DNA from: an uncultured Thiotrichaceae bacterium
Lineage (GTDB): Bacteria > Pseudomonadota > Gammaproteobacteria > Thiotrichales > Thiotrichaceae
Assembly: GCA_937925855.1 (NCBI GenBank)
Contig: CALAMO010000006.1
Coordinates: 62,001-126,000 of the forward strand
DNA length: 64,000 nt
Direction of reading: 5' to 3'
Position numbers and translations under genes: made by a program. The notes under the pieces were generated by a model. It was not told the DNA's origin. It ran no database searches and saw only the letters and a list, made by a program, of their open reading frames with translations. Positions 28,186-37,769 of this stretch are shown here, piece by piece; the first letter of the stretch is position 1, and the number at the start of each line of letters is the position of its first letter.

Positions 28186-28854
28186 TTATTCTCCAGCCGC
28201 GGTCTCTTCCTGCACCGCATCCTGCTCAGCAGCACCCTGACCGGCACTACTTTCGCTTTGTGCAGACTCAAATTGCTGCTGCAGTTCTGCTAACACTGCA
28301 CGGGTCACATCCATACGTTCGCTGGCAACGATATAATCACTTTCTCGGAAAATAATATCGATAGCCTCGCGCTGGCGAATAGCCGCAATCGCTGCCGCCA
28401 CTTTACTCTGCAAGCGGTTCAAGGCCCGGTCTTTGGAAATCCGTACTTCCTCACGCAAATCTTCACGCTCACGCTTTAGTTTGCGTTGAAACGCCCGCAG
28501 CTCACTCTCACGCTGTACACGCGCATCGGCTGATAACAGGTTACGTTCGCGCCCAAATGCCTCATCAGCGCGCCGCAACTCTTCCTGCTTCACCGCCAGC
28601 GCTCGCTCCCGGCTGGCGAATCGCTCCTCCAGCCGTTCACTTTCTGCCACTGACTGCGGTGCACGCTTGAGGACAACCGCCATATTAACTACGGCGAACC
28701 GATAGGGTTGCGTCAGGTCATTAGCGTGAGCCGGTATAGACGCCGCTAGTGCTAACAATACCAGCGCGCTTAAGCACCGAAAAAACAACGTGATCAACCT
28801 AGAAAGAGGCGCCAATGCTAAACTGTACAACTTCTTCCTTGTCTCCGTCTTCAC
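28186..28854 (-). CDS. skp: OmpH/Skp periplasmic chaperone
   Basis: A periplasmic chaperone holding unfolded outer-membrane proteins for BamA. Up to 222 residues. The signal peptide core FRCLSALVLLALAASIPAHA is followed by a coiled-coil of 120 residues rich in Glu/Arg (ERLEERFASRERALAVKQEEL). The given GTG start overlaps bamA by 56 bases and leaves an unusually long n-region; a TTG at 28797, just after the bamA stop, would give a normal signal peptide but has poor spacing to its AGG. The true start is therefore uncertain. The tail is Glu/Ala/Gln-rich. Confidence 0.88.
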   Translation of the reverse strand: MKTETRKKLYSLALAPLSRLITLFFRCLSALVLLALAASIPAHANDLTQPYRFAVVNMAVVLKRAPQSVAESERLEERFASRERALAVKQEELRRADEAFGRERNLLSADARVQRESELRAFQRKLKREREDLREEVRISKDRALNRLQSKVAAAIAAIRQREAIDIIFRESDYIVASERMDVTRAVLAELQQQFESAQSESSAGQGAAEQDAVQEETAAGE

Positions 28855-31093
28855 TGTTCAAAGGTTTGGCATAGCTGATTTCAAACGGTCCTATAGGTGA
28901 CAACCATACAATACCTAAACCGGCGGAGTAGCGAATCTCATCAGCCTCAAAAGCATCGACATCCTCAAAGACCGTACCCGCATCAATAAATGCACTCATT
29001 TTCAGATTCTTAGCTTCGCTAATGAAAGGCACGGGGAAAAGCACCTGTGCCGAGGCAGCCATCATAAAATCACCGCCCTTTGCATCGCCGTTGGAATCTT
29101 TTGGACCCAAGGAATTAGTTTCATAGCCCCGCACTGTGCGAATACCACCGGCATTGTACTTTTCAAAGAACGGCAAGCCGCCAAGCTGGCTATCGCCCCA
29201 GCCCATAGCCACTTTAGCTTTGAGCGCAAAGGTGACGTCCTCATTAATCGCCTGATAATATGCGCCATCGTAGCTCAGCTTTTGATATTCCAGATCACTT
29301 CCCGGCAATGCTGCCTGAAGTGCCACACGGTGACGCTGGCCTGAGGTCGGGAAGATAGTGCGATTACGCGAATCATTGACGAAACTGGCTTTGACCGGCA
29401 GCTGGTTATAAACCAAACCTTCTTTATCGGTAAAATCAACGATGTGATCCGCTGGACTTGACCCCAGAATGATCTCACGCTTTTCAGCACCCGCCGTCAG
29501 GTGAAACGCATTATTTTCACTCAGCGGCACCGCAAAGCTCACATTACCGCCGTAACGGTTGGTAGCATATTTGGAAATATCCGCTGCCTCAGCGTCATAT
29601 TCGTTGTAATAGAGGCTAAAGCCACGGCTAATGCCATTTTGGGTGTAATAGGGATTAGTATAAGAGAAGCGGTAATTTTTATTGGTCTTACTGTTGTCAA
29701 AATCAACCTCAAAACGCCGCCCACTGCCCATAAAATTATCCTGTTTAACACTCAGGTTAAGCAACACACCCTGCGACTGGGAATAACCGGCACCAATGCG
29801 AAACTGATTTGAGGAACGCTCCACAATAACTACGGTTAAATCCACCTGATCACTGGTACCCGCTACCCGCTCAGTACTAATCCGGGCGCTTTCAACGTAA
29901 GGCAGGCGCTGTAAGCGCACGCGAGAGCGCTCGACCAGATTTCTTGAATACCATGAACTTTCAAACTGACGCATCTCACGGCGGTAAACTTCATCGCGGG
30001 TGCGGTTATTACCTCGAATGTTAATGCGCCGCACATAGGCACGCTTACCGGGCGTAACCGCCAGCGTAATCGCAACCCGGCGATTGGCCTCATCCACCGT
30101 TGGCACTGGTTTAATACTGGCAAAGGCAAAACCCTTTTCGCCCAGCTTATTCGCTAGATTACGGCGCGTCTCTTCCAACACTTTTTGTGAAAACACATGG
30201 CCGGGCACCAGCTTAATCGCCTCCTTGAGCTGCGCCTGCGACAGGCCGTGATTACCGTCAACGCCGATTTTACCCAGGCGATACTGCTCACCTTCTTCCA
30301 CGCCTACTGTTATATTAACGCTGCGCTTATCATCGGACAAACTGACATCGCTGGAGGCCACTTTAAAATTCAGATAACCTCGGTCACGGTAATAGGCACC
30401 CAGCTTATCCAAGTCACCCACCAGCCTTTCTTTCACATACTTATCGCGCGTGCTGAAGAAAGACGGCATCAACGCACTTTTCGGGCCAGAGTCCAGCTGC
30501 TTTAACAGCTCTGCTTCAGGAAAAGCTCGGTTACCCGTAATCCGCAGCTGTTTAATACGCGCTTCTGGGCCTTCATTGATATTAACATCAATGCTAACAC
30601 TGCCCGCACCCAGCGGTTTAAGCTCCGTCGTTACTTTAGCGCTGTGGTAACCAAGCGCCGCATACTGTTTTTCTAAGGATTGTGCGAATGCAGTTAAGGA
30701 CTTTTTATTCAACGTGCCGCCACGGCTAATACCACCGGAACCCATCGCCTGAATCAGCTGCTCGGTTTTTAGCTTTTCATTGCCGCTAATATTGATCTGT
30801 CCAATCGCAGCACGCTCGACGACCGTAATGACCAACGCATCGCCTTGACGGGATAGTTTTGCATCTTCAAACAAACCGCTGCGGGCAAGATTTTGCATCA
30901 CATCCTGCGCCCGGCTCTCATCGAAGGGCTGCCCCACACGAACCGGCAAATAATTAAGGACCGTTCCAACATTGACCCGCTGTAGGCCACGTACCTGTAT
31001 ATCCTTTAGGATAAAACTCGAAGCAAACACCGTTTGCGAGGAAACAACCAGCACTGCACTGGCAACGCTAAGCGAAAGTGGATGTATTTTCAT
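28799..31093 (-). CDS. bamA: Outer-membrane protein assembly factor BamA
   Basis: The central Omp85 insertase for beta-barrel proteins. 764 residues: signal peptide to about residue 24 (SQTVFA), five POTRA domains (about 25-425) and a 16-strand barrel. The conserved loop-6 VRGY motif appears as IRTVRGYETNSLGP near residue 655, and the C-terminal residue is Phe (FSIGASF), the usual barrel-assembly signal. It begins 2 bases after rseP, tightly coupled in the envelope operon. Confidence 0.97.
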   Translation of the reverse strand: MKIHPLSLSVASAVLVVSSQTVFASSFILKDIQVRGLQRVNVGTVLNYLPVRVGQPFDESRAQDVMQNLARSGLFEDAKLSRQGDALVITVVERAAIGQINISGNEKLKTEQLIQAMGSGGISRGGTLNKKSLTAFAQSLEKQYAALGYHSAKVTTELKPLGAGSVSIDVNINEGPEARIKQLRITGNRAFPEAELLKQLDSGPKSALMPSFFSTRDKYVKERLVGDLDKLGAYYRDRGYLNFKVASSDVSLSDDKRSVNITVGVEEGEQYRLGKIGVDGNHGLSQAQLKEAIKLVPGHVFSQKVLEETRRNLANKLGEKGFAFASIKPVPTVDEANRRVAITLAVTPGKRAYVRRINIRGNNRTRDEVYRREMRQFESSWYSRNLVERSRVRLQRLPYVESARISTERVAGTSDQVDLTVVIVERSSNQFRIGAGYSQSQGVLLNLSVKQDNFMGSGRRFEVDFDNSKTNKNYRFSYTNPYYTQNGISRGFSLYYNEYDAEAADISKYATNRYGGNVSFAVPLSENNAFHLTAGAEKREIILGSSPADHIVDFTDKEGLVYNQLPVKASFVNDSRNRTIFPTSGQRHRVALQAALPGSDLEYQKLSYDGAYYQAINEDVTFALKAKVAMGWGDSQLGGLPFFEKYNAGGIRTVRGYETNSLGPKDSNGDAKGGDFMMAASAQVLFPVPFISEAKNLKMSAFIDAGTVFEDVDAFEADEIRYSAGLGIVWLSPIGPFEISYAKPLNSEDGDKEEVVQFSIGASF

Positions 31094-31095
31094 AG

Positions 31096-32460
31096 TTAAT
31101 TCAGCAACCGCATAAAATCGTTATATAAAGCCAGCACCATAATACAGGCGACAGCTGCCATCCCGAAGCGAAAACCGTATTCTTCAACACGCTCTGACAC
31201 CGGGCTGCCCTTTATTATTTCAATGATGTAATACAACAGATGCCCACCATCCAACATGGGAATAGGCAACAAGTTAAGAATACCTAAGCTAATGCTAATA
31301 AGCGCCAAAAAGCCTAGATAATAAGGCACACCCGCCTTAGCCGTTTCCCCAGAAAAACGTGCGATGGTGATAGGGCCGCTAATATTTTTCAGCGAAACCT
31401 CACCAGTAAACATACGACCCATGAGCTTTAAGGTCACCACTGACATCTGCCAGGTTTGTGCGGCGCCTCGACTAAGCGCATCGAGCGGGCCAAGGCGCTG
31501 CGTAAACTGTAGCTCTTTTAACACCTGTTCCGGCACATATTCACCAATACCCGCGCCGATGCGCCCAATGGTGGAACCGTTTATGTTAACCGCGCGCGGC
31601 GTGACGTTAATATTGCGCACACCATCATCACGCTGGATTTGAAAATCAATCACCTCACCAGGGCGTGCCTGGACATAAGCGACAAACGCTTCCGGCGTGT
31701 TCGGCGGATTGCCATCCAACGCCAACACCTTGTCCAAGGGTTGCAGGCCCGCCGCAGCTGCGGCACCATCCGCTGAGAGTTGGCCTAGGCGAATGCCAAA
31801 TTCTGGCGACCAGAAGGCCAAACCCGATTTAGCAAAAAAGTCACCCTCATTTTTAAGCAGCCGTGTTTGCGATAAATCCAGCATACGTTCCTGCTGTTGC
31901 TGGCGCTGTGTTAGTACCGCAATTTTAAGCACGGGCGTTTTAAGGTATTCTTCCAGCAGCAGCATGCGCGCCTCGTCCCAGGTTTGTACCGGGACTTGGT
32001 TAATCGCCAAGATTTTATCACCGTCCGCAAACCCGGCGAGCTCGGCCGGAGAGTCCTGCTTGGCATGCACGAACGGGTGCATAGCCGGATTGCCAAAACC
32101 GAAAATCAGCGCATAAATGAAGATAGCCAGGATAAAGTTAAATACTGGCCCCGCCGCCACAATGGCAAAGCGCGTCCACACGGACTGCCGATTGAAAGCA
32201 CGGTGTAAATCTTCTGGAGCAACGTCCCCTTCGCGCTCATCCAGCATCTTAACATAGCCACCCAACGGTAACGCCGCCAGCACGTATTCGGTTTGATCTG
32301 CGCCGGAAATGCGCGTCCATAAAGGCTTGCCAAAGCCAACTGAGAAGCGCAGCACTTTCACGCCCAGCTGACGCGCCACCCAGAAATGACCAAACTCATG
32401 CACAGTGACGAGGATGCCAATCGTGGCGAGAAATGCGGGTATTATAATTAGCAAGTCCAT
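31096..32460 (-). CDS. rseP: Site-2 protease RseP
   Basis: A membrane-embedded zinc metalloprotease that cleaves RseA-like anti-sigma factors during envelope stress. About 454 residues from MDLLIIIPAFLATIGILV. Zinc ligands are HEFGH near residue 22 and LDGGH near residue 400. Two PDZ domains lie between about 120 and 310. The chosen ATG is 5 bases after the dxr stop; a longer frame would overlap dxr. Confidence 0.96.
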   Translation of the reverse strand: MDLLIIIPAFLATIGILVTVHEFGHFWVARQLGVKVLRFSVGFGKPLWTRISGADQTEYVLAALPLGGYVKMLDEREGDVAPEDLHRAFNRQSVWTRFAIVAAGPVFNFILAIFIYALIFGFGNPAMHPFVHAKQDSPAELAGFADGDKILAINQVPVQTWDEARMLLLEEYLKTPVLKIAVLTQRQQQQERMLDLSQTRLLKNEGDFFAKSGLAFWSPEFGIRLGQLSADGAAAAAGLQPLDKVLALDGNPPNTPEAFVAYVQARPGEVIDFQIQRDDGVRNINVTPRAVNINGSTIGRIGAGIGEYVPEQVLKELQFTQRLGPLDALSRGAAQTWQMSVVTLKLMGRMFTGEVSLKNISGPITIARFSGETAKAGVPYYLGFLALISISLGILNLLPIPMLDGGHLLYYIIEIIKGSPVSERVEEYGFRFGMAAVACIMVLALYNDFMRLLN

Positions 32461-32465
32461 AAGAT

Positions 32466-33677
32466 TCAGTGCATTTTCTTCTTTACCCAAAATGATGCCG
32501 CTCGACGGCTGTCCTCATCCTGAATAATAATGTCGTCAAGTTTATCGGGAGTTCCGGTTTCCGCTGATTGCATCACATCTGCGATCAGTAGCGGAATATC
32601 CATGAACCCTATGGTTTGCGCTAAGAAAGCCGCCACCGCTATTTCGTTCGCCGCGTTCAGCGCTATTGTGGCATAGCCACCCGTTTCATGCGCCTCCATC
32701 GCCAGCCGTAGGCAGGGGAAGCGCTTATCATCCGGCCGTTCAAAATCAAACCGGCCTGCTGCAATCACATCTAATGGCGCTACGCCGGACTGAATGCGTG
32801 CGGGCCAGCCCAACGCATAGGCTATAGGGGTACGCATATCGGGATTGCCCATTTGCGCCATCACCGAACCATCATTATAGGATACCATGGAATGAATTGT
32901 ACTTTGCGGATGTACCACCACTTCAATTTGTGCCGGTGTCACCCCAAACAACCAGCAGGCTTCCACCACCTCTAATCCCTTGTTCATCAGCGTCGCAGAA
33001 TCCACAGAAATCTTCTGACCCATGCGCCACTTGGGGTGCGCGACAGCCTGTACAGGCGTCACTTTAGCCAGCTTTTCCAGTGGCCATGAGCGAAATGGCC
33101 CGCCAGACGCCGTCAACAAAATGCGCTCAACGCTGGCGGCTCGCCCTGCACTGTGAGTATTTTTTGCCGCATGCTCAGCCGTGCTATTGGGTAGACACTG
33201 GAAAATAGCATTATGTTCACTGTCAATCGGCAACAGCTCGGCACCGTACTTAGCGACCGTGTCCATCAACAGCCGGCCAGACATGACCAGCGCTTCTTTA
33301 TTCGCCAGCAAAACGCGCTTACCCGCTTTCGCAGCGGCCAGCGTTGGCAGTAACCCGGCGCCGCCCATAATCGCCGCCATCACATAATCGGTGCGCGCCT
33401 CTGACGCGACCTGTTCCAGGGAGGTCTTGCCCGCCAAAACGATGGTGGCACTGCCCACAGCCAATAGACGCTGGCGCAGCTGTTCTGCAGCCACCTCATC
33501 CACCAACACGGCATAGACCGGATTAAATTGCTGGCACTGCGCAAACAAAGTCGCAACATTATTAAATGCCGTCAGTGCAAAAACGTTGAACTGTGCGGGG
33601 TGACGGGCTAATACGTCCAGTGTACTGACCCCAATACTGCCGGTAGCACCCAGAATAGTGACTGCTTTACGCTTCAT
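32466..33677 (-). CDS. dxr: 1-deoxy-D-xylulose 5-phosphate reductoisomerase
   Basis: Catalyses the first committed step of the MEP isoprenoid pathway. 403 residues. The NADPH loop is GATGSIGVST at residues 9-18. Metal and substrate residues lie in PIDSEHNAIFQCL near 150 and VDSATLMNKGLEVVEA near 225. C-terminal helical domain is present. It is followed closely by rseP, and supplies precursors for undecaprenyl phosphate made by uppS upstream. Confidence 0.97.
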   Translation of the reverse strand: MKRKAVTILGATGSIGVSTLDVLARHPAQFNVFALTAFNNVATLFAQCQQFNPVYAVLVDEVAAEQLRQRLLAVGSATIVLAGKTSLEQVASEARTDYVMAAIMGGAGLLPTLAAAKAGKRVLLANKEALVMSGRLLMDTVAKYGAELLPIDSEHNAIFQCLPNSTAEHAAKNTHSAGRAASVERILLTASGGPFRSWPLEKLAKVTPVQAVAHPKWRMGQKISVDSATLMNKGLEVVEACWLFGVTPAQIEVVVHPQSTIHSMVSYNDGSVMAQMGNPDMRTPIAYALGWPARIQSGVAPLDVIAAGRFDFERPDDKRFPCLRLAMEAHETGGYATIALNAANEIAVAAFLAQTIGFMDIPLLIADVMQSAETGTPDKLDDIIIQDEDSRRAASFWVKKKMH

Positions 33678-33720
33678 CAGGCACGCACCACGCTTTGGTG
33701 GATCGGAATATTAGCCAACA

Positions 33721-34545
33721 TCATACTGCGCCCATCCTGATCCAGAGCAGGCCCAACGTAAACACCGGCAGCGCAGCCAGCAGACCATCAATGCGATCAA
33801 ATACACCACCGTGCCCCGGCAATAGTCGACCACTGTCTTTCGCCCCCGCCTCGCGTTTAATCAGACTTTCAAATAAATCGCCCAATACCGACATAATCAC
33901 AGCTAGCATAGAAAACAGGATAAACAACAGGCCATCACGCCCCGCGTAACCGCCGAGCCATGCGCCAAACAGCGCACAAATGAAAGTCAGTAGCAGCGCG
34001 CCATATACCCCTTCCCAGGTTTTCCCCGGACTGAGCTTGGGCGCAAGCTTAGTCCGCCCAAAACGTTTACCAGAGAAGTAGGCACCAATGTCCGCTACCG
34101 CAACCAAGGCAATAATGTAAAACACATAGGCATAGTGCGCGGCATGTAAATAGACCAACGCATACCAAGCAGTCACCAAAACGGGCAGGCTAATGCTTTT
34201 CAGGATGCGGGGGTGTTTCACAAAGCGCGGCACACCGGGCTGGTAAGTCAGCAGCAACCACACTAGCATAGCCCAAACAGCTACACCTACCAACAGGACG
34301 GGCAGTAGCGGCAGCGCCAAGAACCACAGCAGCGCACACAAAATCACCGTTGGCAGCAAGGCCAGCAAACGGCGGCGGCGACGAAGATCTGGCTTTGACC
34401 CCGTCAGCGTGATCCATTCCCAGCCTGCCAGGCCCACAACGAAAGCGAGCGAAGTTAACGCAAAACCCACGGTTGGCAACCAGTAAATATCAGCGGCCAC
34501 CAGGACAGCCAGAATAAGCGCCGTAATCATCCGTTGCTTTAGCAT
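33721..34545 (-). CDS. cdsA: Phosphatidate cytidylyltransferase
   Basis: Makes CDP-diacylglycerol for phospholipid synthesis at the inner membrane. 274 residues with about eight hydrophobic helices. The CdsA signature is present in the C-terminal part: SVLGDLFESLIKREAGAKDSG, then LPGHGGVFDRIDGLL. The start overlaps the uppS stop by 7 bases. Confidence 0.96.
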   Translation of the reverse strand: MLKQRMITALILAVLVAADIYWLPTVGFALTSLAFVVGLAGWEWITLTGSKPDLRRRRRLLALLPTVILCALLWFLALPLLPVLLVGVAVWAMLVWLLLTYQPGVPRFVKHPRILKSISLPVLVTAWYALVYLHAAHYAYVFYIIALVAVADIGAYFSGKRFGRTKLAPKLSPGKTWEGVYGALLLTFICALFGAWLGGYAGRDGLLFILFSMLAVIMSVLGDLFESLIKREAGAKDSGRLLPGHGGVFDRIDGLLAALPVFTLGLLWIRMGAV

Positions 34546-35321
34546 GAGCGTCCTGTTGTTTTGACCTGCTCACCCGTCATGCCAAAGCGCCGCTCCCTGC
34601 TGGCATAAGCAGCAAACGCCTGTTGCAGGCCTTCCTCGTCAAACTCCGGCCAGAGTTTATCGGTGAAATACAGCTCAGCATAGGCCAGCTGCCATAACAA
34701 GAAATTGCTAATTCGCTGCTCGCCCCCGGTGCGAATAAAAAGATCGGGTTCGGGTAGACCCGCCGTTGACAGCGCCTGGGTCAAATGCGCTTCACTCAGG
34801 TCAGCAATGTCTAGGCCCTCGGTTTGTGTCTGCTCCAGCAAACGGCGTACGGCCTGCATAATATCCCAGCGACCCCCATAATTAGCGGCAATTAGCAGAG
34901 TCAATCCCGTGCAATGACACGTTTCCTGCTCAACCTGATAAATCTTTGCCTGTAGTTGTTCGGGGAAACCGCTGCGCTCACCGATAAAGCGTAGTCGAAT
35001 CTGATGGCGCAACATGCTGGGAGTTTCACGCTCCAACACGCTCATAAATAACGCCATCAGCCCGTTAACCTCTTCCTGTGGACGCTTCCAGTTCTCACTG
35101 CTAAACGCGAACAGCGTCAGGCATTCAACGCCCGCATCACTACAGGCTCGAATCACTTTGCGCGCCGCCTCAACCCCCCGCTTATGGCCGAATAAACGCG
35201 GCATAAAACGCGCTTTAGCCCAGCGACCGTTGCCATCCATTACCACCGCCACATGGCGTGGTATCTGGCGGGTAGCCCCTCCCACCTTATCGAGCGTATT
35301 CTGCTGCTTTGCGGTTGCCAT
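34539..35321 (-). CDS. uppS: Undecaprenyl diphosphate synthase
   Basis: A cis-prenyltransferase making the C55 carrier lipid for peptidoglycan and O-antigen. About 260 residues. The substrate loop is VVMDGNGRWAKAR near residue 28, with GHKRGVEAARK and SSENWKRP following, and the C-terminal IRTGGEQRISNFLLWQLAYAEL. The start could be the ATG at 35321 or one four codons upstream, which overlaps the frr stop. Confidence 0.96.
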   Translation of the reverse strand: MATAKQQNTLDKVGGATRQIPRHVAVVMDGNGRWAKARFMPRLFGHKRGVEAARKVIRACSDAGVECLTLFAFSSENWKRPQEEVNGLMALFMSVLERETPSMLRHQIRLRFIGERSGFPEQLQAKIYQVEQETCHCTGLTLLIAANYGGRWDIMQAVRRLLEQTQTEGLDIADLSEAHLTQALSTAGLPEPDLFIRTGGEQRISNFLLWQLAYAELYFTDKLWPEFDEEGLQQAFAAYASRERRFGMTGEQVKTTGRSC

Positions 35322-35329
35322 CAGACCAA

Positions 35330-35887
35330 TCAAATTTCCATCAGGTCTTTTTCTTTTTCACCCAGCACAACTTCCACGGCCTGCACATACTTGTCCGTCA
35401 GTTTCTGCACACTATCCTGGCCACGACGTTCGTCGTCTTCGGAAATTTCTTTTTCCTTTTCCAGCATCTTCAGGTCAGAATTAGCATCGCGCCGAATATT
35501 ACGAATCGCCACTCGCGTCGATTCGGCTTCACCTTTCACTACCCTAACCAGATCACGGCGGCGCTCTTCCGTCAGCGGAGGCACCGGCACCCGAATCACC
35601 GTTCCCGCTGAGGCCGGATTTAAGCCCAAATCTGAGTTCATAATCGCCTTTTCGACCACCTGTACCATCGGCTTTTCCCACGGTGTCACGCTTAGGGTAC
35701 GCGCATCTTCAGTCGCAATATTAGCGACCTGACTCAGGGGCACCATCGAACCGTAATACTCCACGGTGATATGATCCAGCAAGCTAGCATGGGCCCGCCC
35801 CGTACGGATTTTTGTTAGTTCGTTTTTCAAAGCTTCAATGCTTTTTTGCATGCGGCTTTCCGCATCGTCCAAAATATCGTCTATCAC
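35330..35887 (-). CDS. frr: Ribosome recycling factor
   Basis: Dissociates post-termination ribosomes with EF-G. 185 residues, the standard length. Typical features are [33 protein letters not shown] and [19 protein letters not shown]. It lies 71 bases downstream of pyrH in the conserved order. Confidence 0.97.
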   Translation of the reverse strand: MIDDILDDAESRMQKSIEALKNELTKIRTGRAHASLLDHITVEYYGSMVPLSQVANIATEDARTLSVTPWEKPMVQVVEKAIMNSDLGLNPASAGTVIRVPVPPLTEERRRDLVRVVKGEAESTRVAIRNIRRDANSDLKMLEKEKEISEDDERRGQDSVQKLTDKYVQAVEVVLGEKEKDLMEI

Positions 35888-35958
35888 TGTTTAATACCTC
35901 TTTGCTACAGACCAGCGTCATTGGTCTGGCGTTAAATCGGGTGTTCACCCACCGCTCA

Positions 35959-36681
35959 CTAAGATGAGGATGGCGTCACCCGCGTCCCGACTGACTTACC
36001 GCTGACTATGGAACGCAGCGCACCAACTGCAAACATATCGAATACACACAGCGGCAGCTGATTATCGCGGCACATGACCATAGCAGTTAAGTCCATCACA
36101 CCCAGCTCGCGCGCAATCGCTTCGTCAAAGCTTAACTGATCATAACGCTGCGCCGCCGGATTCTGCATGGGATCAGCATCATAAACACCATCCACCTTGG
36201 TTGCTTTGAGCAGCAGATCTGCCTGCAACTCAACCGCCCGCAGACTGGCCGCCGTATCCGTGGTAAAGAAAGGACTACCGGTACCAGCAGCACAAATCAC
36301 AACCTGCCCCTCGGATAAATAAGTACGTGCCCTATGAGCGGCAAACGGCTCGCCCAGCTGATCAATCGCCAACGCAGTCATCACCTTGCAGGCCGCACCG
36401 AGCTGCTCAATCGCATCCTGCATCGCCAGTGCATTCATCACGGTTGCCAGCATCCCCATCTGGTCTCCCCGCACACGATCCATACCCGCCGCGGCCAAAC
36501 CGGCACCGCGAAATAGATTACCACCGCCAATCACCAGCGCAACCTGTGTACCCGCAGTCTGCACCTCAACGATTTCAGCGGCAACCTGCTGGAGGATTTC
36601 TGGTTGAATACCACCAGCCTGATCCCCCATCAGCGCTTCACCACTGAGCTTAAGTAAGATCCTACGGGGCACTGCGGACAT
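35959..36681 (-). CDS. pyrH: Uridylate kinase
   Basis: Phosphorylates UMP to UDP; an amino-acid-kinase-fold hexamer regulated by UTP and GTP. 240 residues, with [13 protein letters not shown] at the N-terminus, [12 protein letters not shown] near 52, and [20 protein letters not shown] near 163. GGAG precedes the ATG. Unlike many gammaproteobacteria, rpsB and tsf are not immediately upstream; the gene has its own promoter at 36712-36740. Confidence 0.97.
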   Translation of the reverse strand: MSAVPRRILLKLSGEALMGDQAGGIQPEILQQVAAEIVEVQTAGTQVALVIGGGNLFRGAGLAAAGMDRVRGDQMGMLATVMNALAMQDAIEQLGAACKVMTALAIDQLGEPFAAHRARTYLSEGQVVICAAGTGSPFFTTDTAASLRAVELQADLLLKATKVDGVYDADPMQNPAAQRYDQLSFDEAIARELGVMDLTAMVMCRDNQLPLCVFDMFAVGALRSIVSGKSVGTRVTPSSS

Positions 36682-36711
36682 AGCTCTCTCCCAAAGACAG
36701 AATTGGCGTTC

Positions 36712-36740
36712 TTTATACAGATGAAAGGGGGTTGGGGCAA
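36712..36740 (-). promoter_or_regulatory. Sigma-70 promoter of pyrH operon
   Basis: On the minus strand TTGCCC (36735-36740) and TATAAA (36712-36717) are 17 bases apart, giving a start about 25 bases before the pyrH ATG. It would drive the long pyrH-to-rnhB envelope operon. Confidence 0.6.
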
Positions 36741-36882
36741 CTTTGTATAATGCACAGCCCTGGGCATAACAGCATTTTATCCGGGCTGCGAAAAATCACA
36801 GCAGATTTGCGGCGATTCGACGCCGCGACAGGCCGTATTTAGCCGCCTAACGGTAGAACACCAAGCGAAAATACTGCCCGGT

Positions 36883-36907
36883 TAAGGCGGGGAGACAGGA
36901 CGCCTTA
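36883..36907 (-). terminator. Stem at end of anti-sigma-like gene
   Basis: TAAGGCG and CGCCTTA are exact inverted repeats with an 11-base loop; one arm includes the stop codon of the upstream gene. A second perfect stem (GCGGCG/CGCCGC, 36809-36826) lies further along. Neither has a strong U tract. Confidence 0.35.
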
Positions 36908-37636
36908 TTCCCTACCCTGTAACAAATCACCCGCCAGAATTTTAGCACCAGCAGGCTCAACTACATCGGCTTGCCCCACAGGCTCCAGCGTAATCAGCAG
37001 CCGACTAACCTCGCCCAAGCCACGAAAGGTATCGGCGTTAATCGGCAACTGCGTCTGGCCTGAAGCGTTTAACACGCCCATGCGAATCGGTTTCTCACCC
37101 GGCTTTTTAGACAGACACCACAGCGTAGGCTGTAAACCCTCATCCATCTCAAGCTCACCGGCCATAGCCACCTTAATCGCCATTTCTTTCTTGCTGACCG
37201 AGGCTAGGGCAAAACGCTCGGCAGTCACTGATTCCAGCCGTGCCACATAGGCATCGGGCTCCACATTATTCATGATCAACACCGTTAACACCGCCGCCAG
37301 CACTGAAGCAAAAGCCATCGCGGGCCAGTGAAACCACTCCGACCACGCCAGCCACTTAGGCGCCTGCTTCGCTGGCTTAGCCGCTACTTTTCCGGCTGCC
37401 TGCTCCAAACCCAATTCAGTCTCTAGGCGCTGCCACACTGCCGCCGAGGGCGCCTCTGACGGCAGCAAATCAACCAGCCCCGCAAACTGCTGCTCGTAAG
37501 CCTCCGTGACTACGCGCAGATAGAAATGCCGCACCATCAGCTGCTCAAAGCGTGCCCGCGCACGCCCTTGTAGGGTGCCAAGCGCATAAGCCATCGCCAA
37601 AGGCTCAAACACATCTGGATTCTGATAACGCTTCAT
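36905..37636 (-). CDS. Anti-sigma factor-like membrane protein (RskA type)
   Basis: About 243 residues from MKRYQNPDVFEPLAM. Residues 10-65 form a helical N-terminal region resembling zinc-less anti-sigma domains, one transmembrane helix lies near 125-147 (FASVLAAVLTVLIMNN), and the periplasmic part ends with a beta-rich RskA-like domain (GVLNASGQTQLPINADTF, GEVSRLLITLEP). Such proteins hold an ECF sigma factor inactive. No sigma factor gene is adjacent: pnp and its terminator are upstream, pyrH downstream. The start has GGAG five bases upstream. Function as an anti-sigma factor is inference from fold-like features. Confidence 0.7.
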   Translation of the reverse strand: MKRYQNPDVFEPLAMAYALGTLQGRARARFEQLMVRHFYLRVVTEAYEQQFAGLVDLLPSEAPSAAVWQRLETELGLEQAAGKVAAKPAKQAPKWLAWSEWFHWPAMAFASVLAAVLTVLIMNNVEPDAYVARLESVTAERFALASVSKKEMAIKVAMAGELEMDEGLQPTLWCLSKKPGEKPIRMGVLNASGQTQLPINADTFRGLGEVSRLLITLEPVGQADVVEPAGAKILAGDLLQGRE

Positions 37637-37708
37637 GGATGCTCCAAACAAAAATCAATCCGACAGTACAACCATACGCCGCACCACAACATTGAGATGC
37701 ATTAAAAC

Positions 37709-37735
37709 GACAAAAGACCCAGAAGGTCTTTTGTC
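37709..37735 (-). terminator. Intrinsic terminator of pnp
   Basis: GACAAAAGACC and GGTCTTTTGTC form an 11-base-pair stem with a five-base loop. On the minus strand CGTTTTAAT follows. It lies 35 bases after the pnp stop. Confidence 0.75.
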
Positions 37736-37769
37736 ATAAAACGATCAAGCAAGATACTGCCACGCTCTA

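Noticed and set aside
36745..36750. TATAAT on the plus strand upstream of pyrH
   Set aside because: No plus-strand gene follows and no good -35 is at the right spacing; likely chance beside the true minus-strand promoter.
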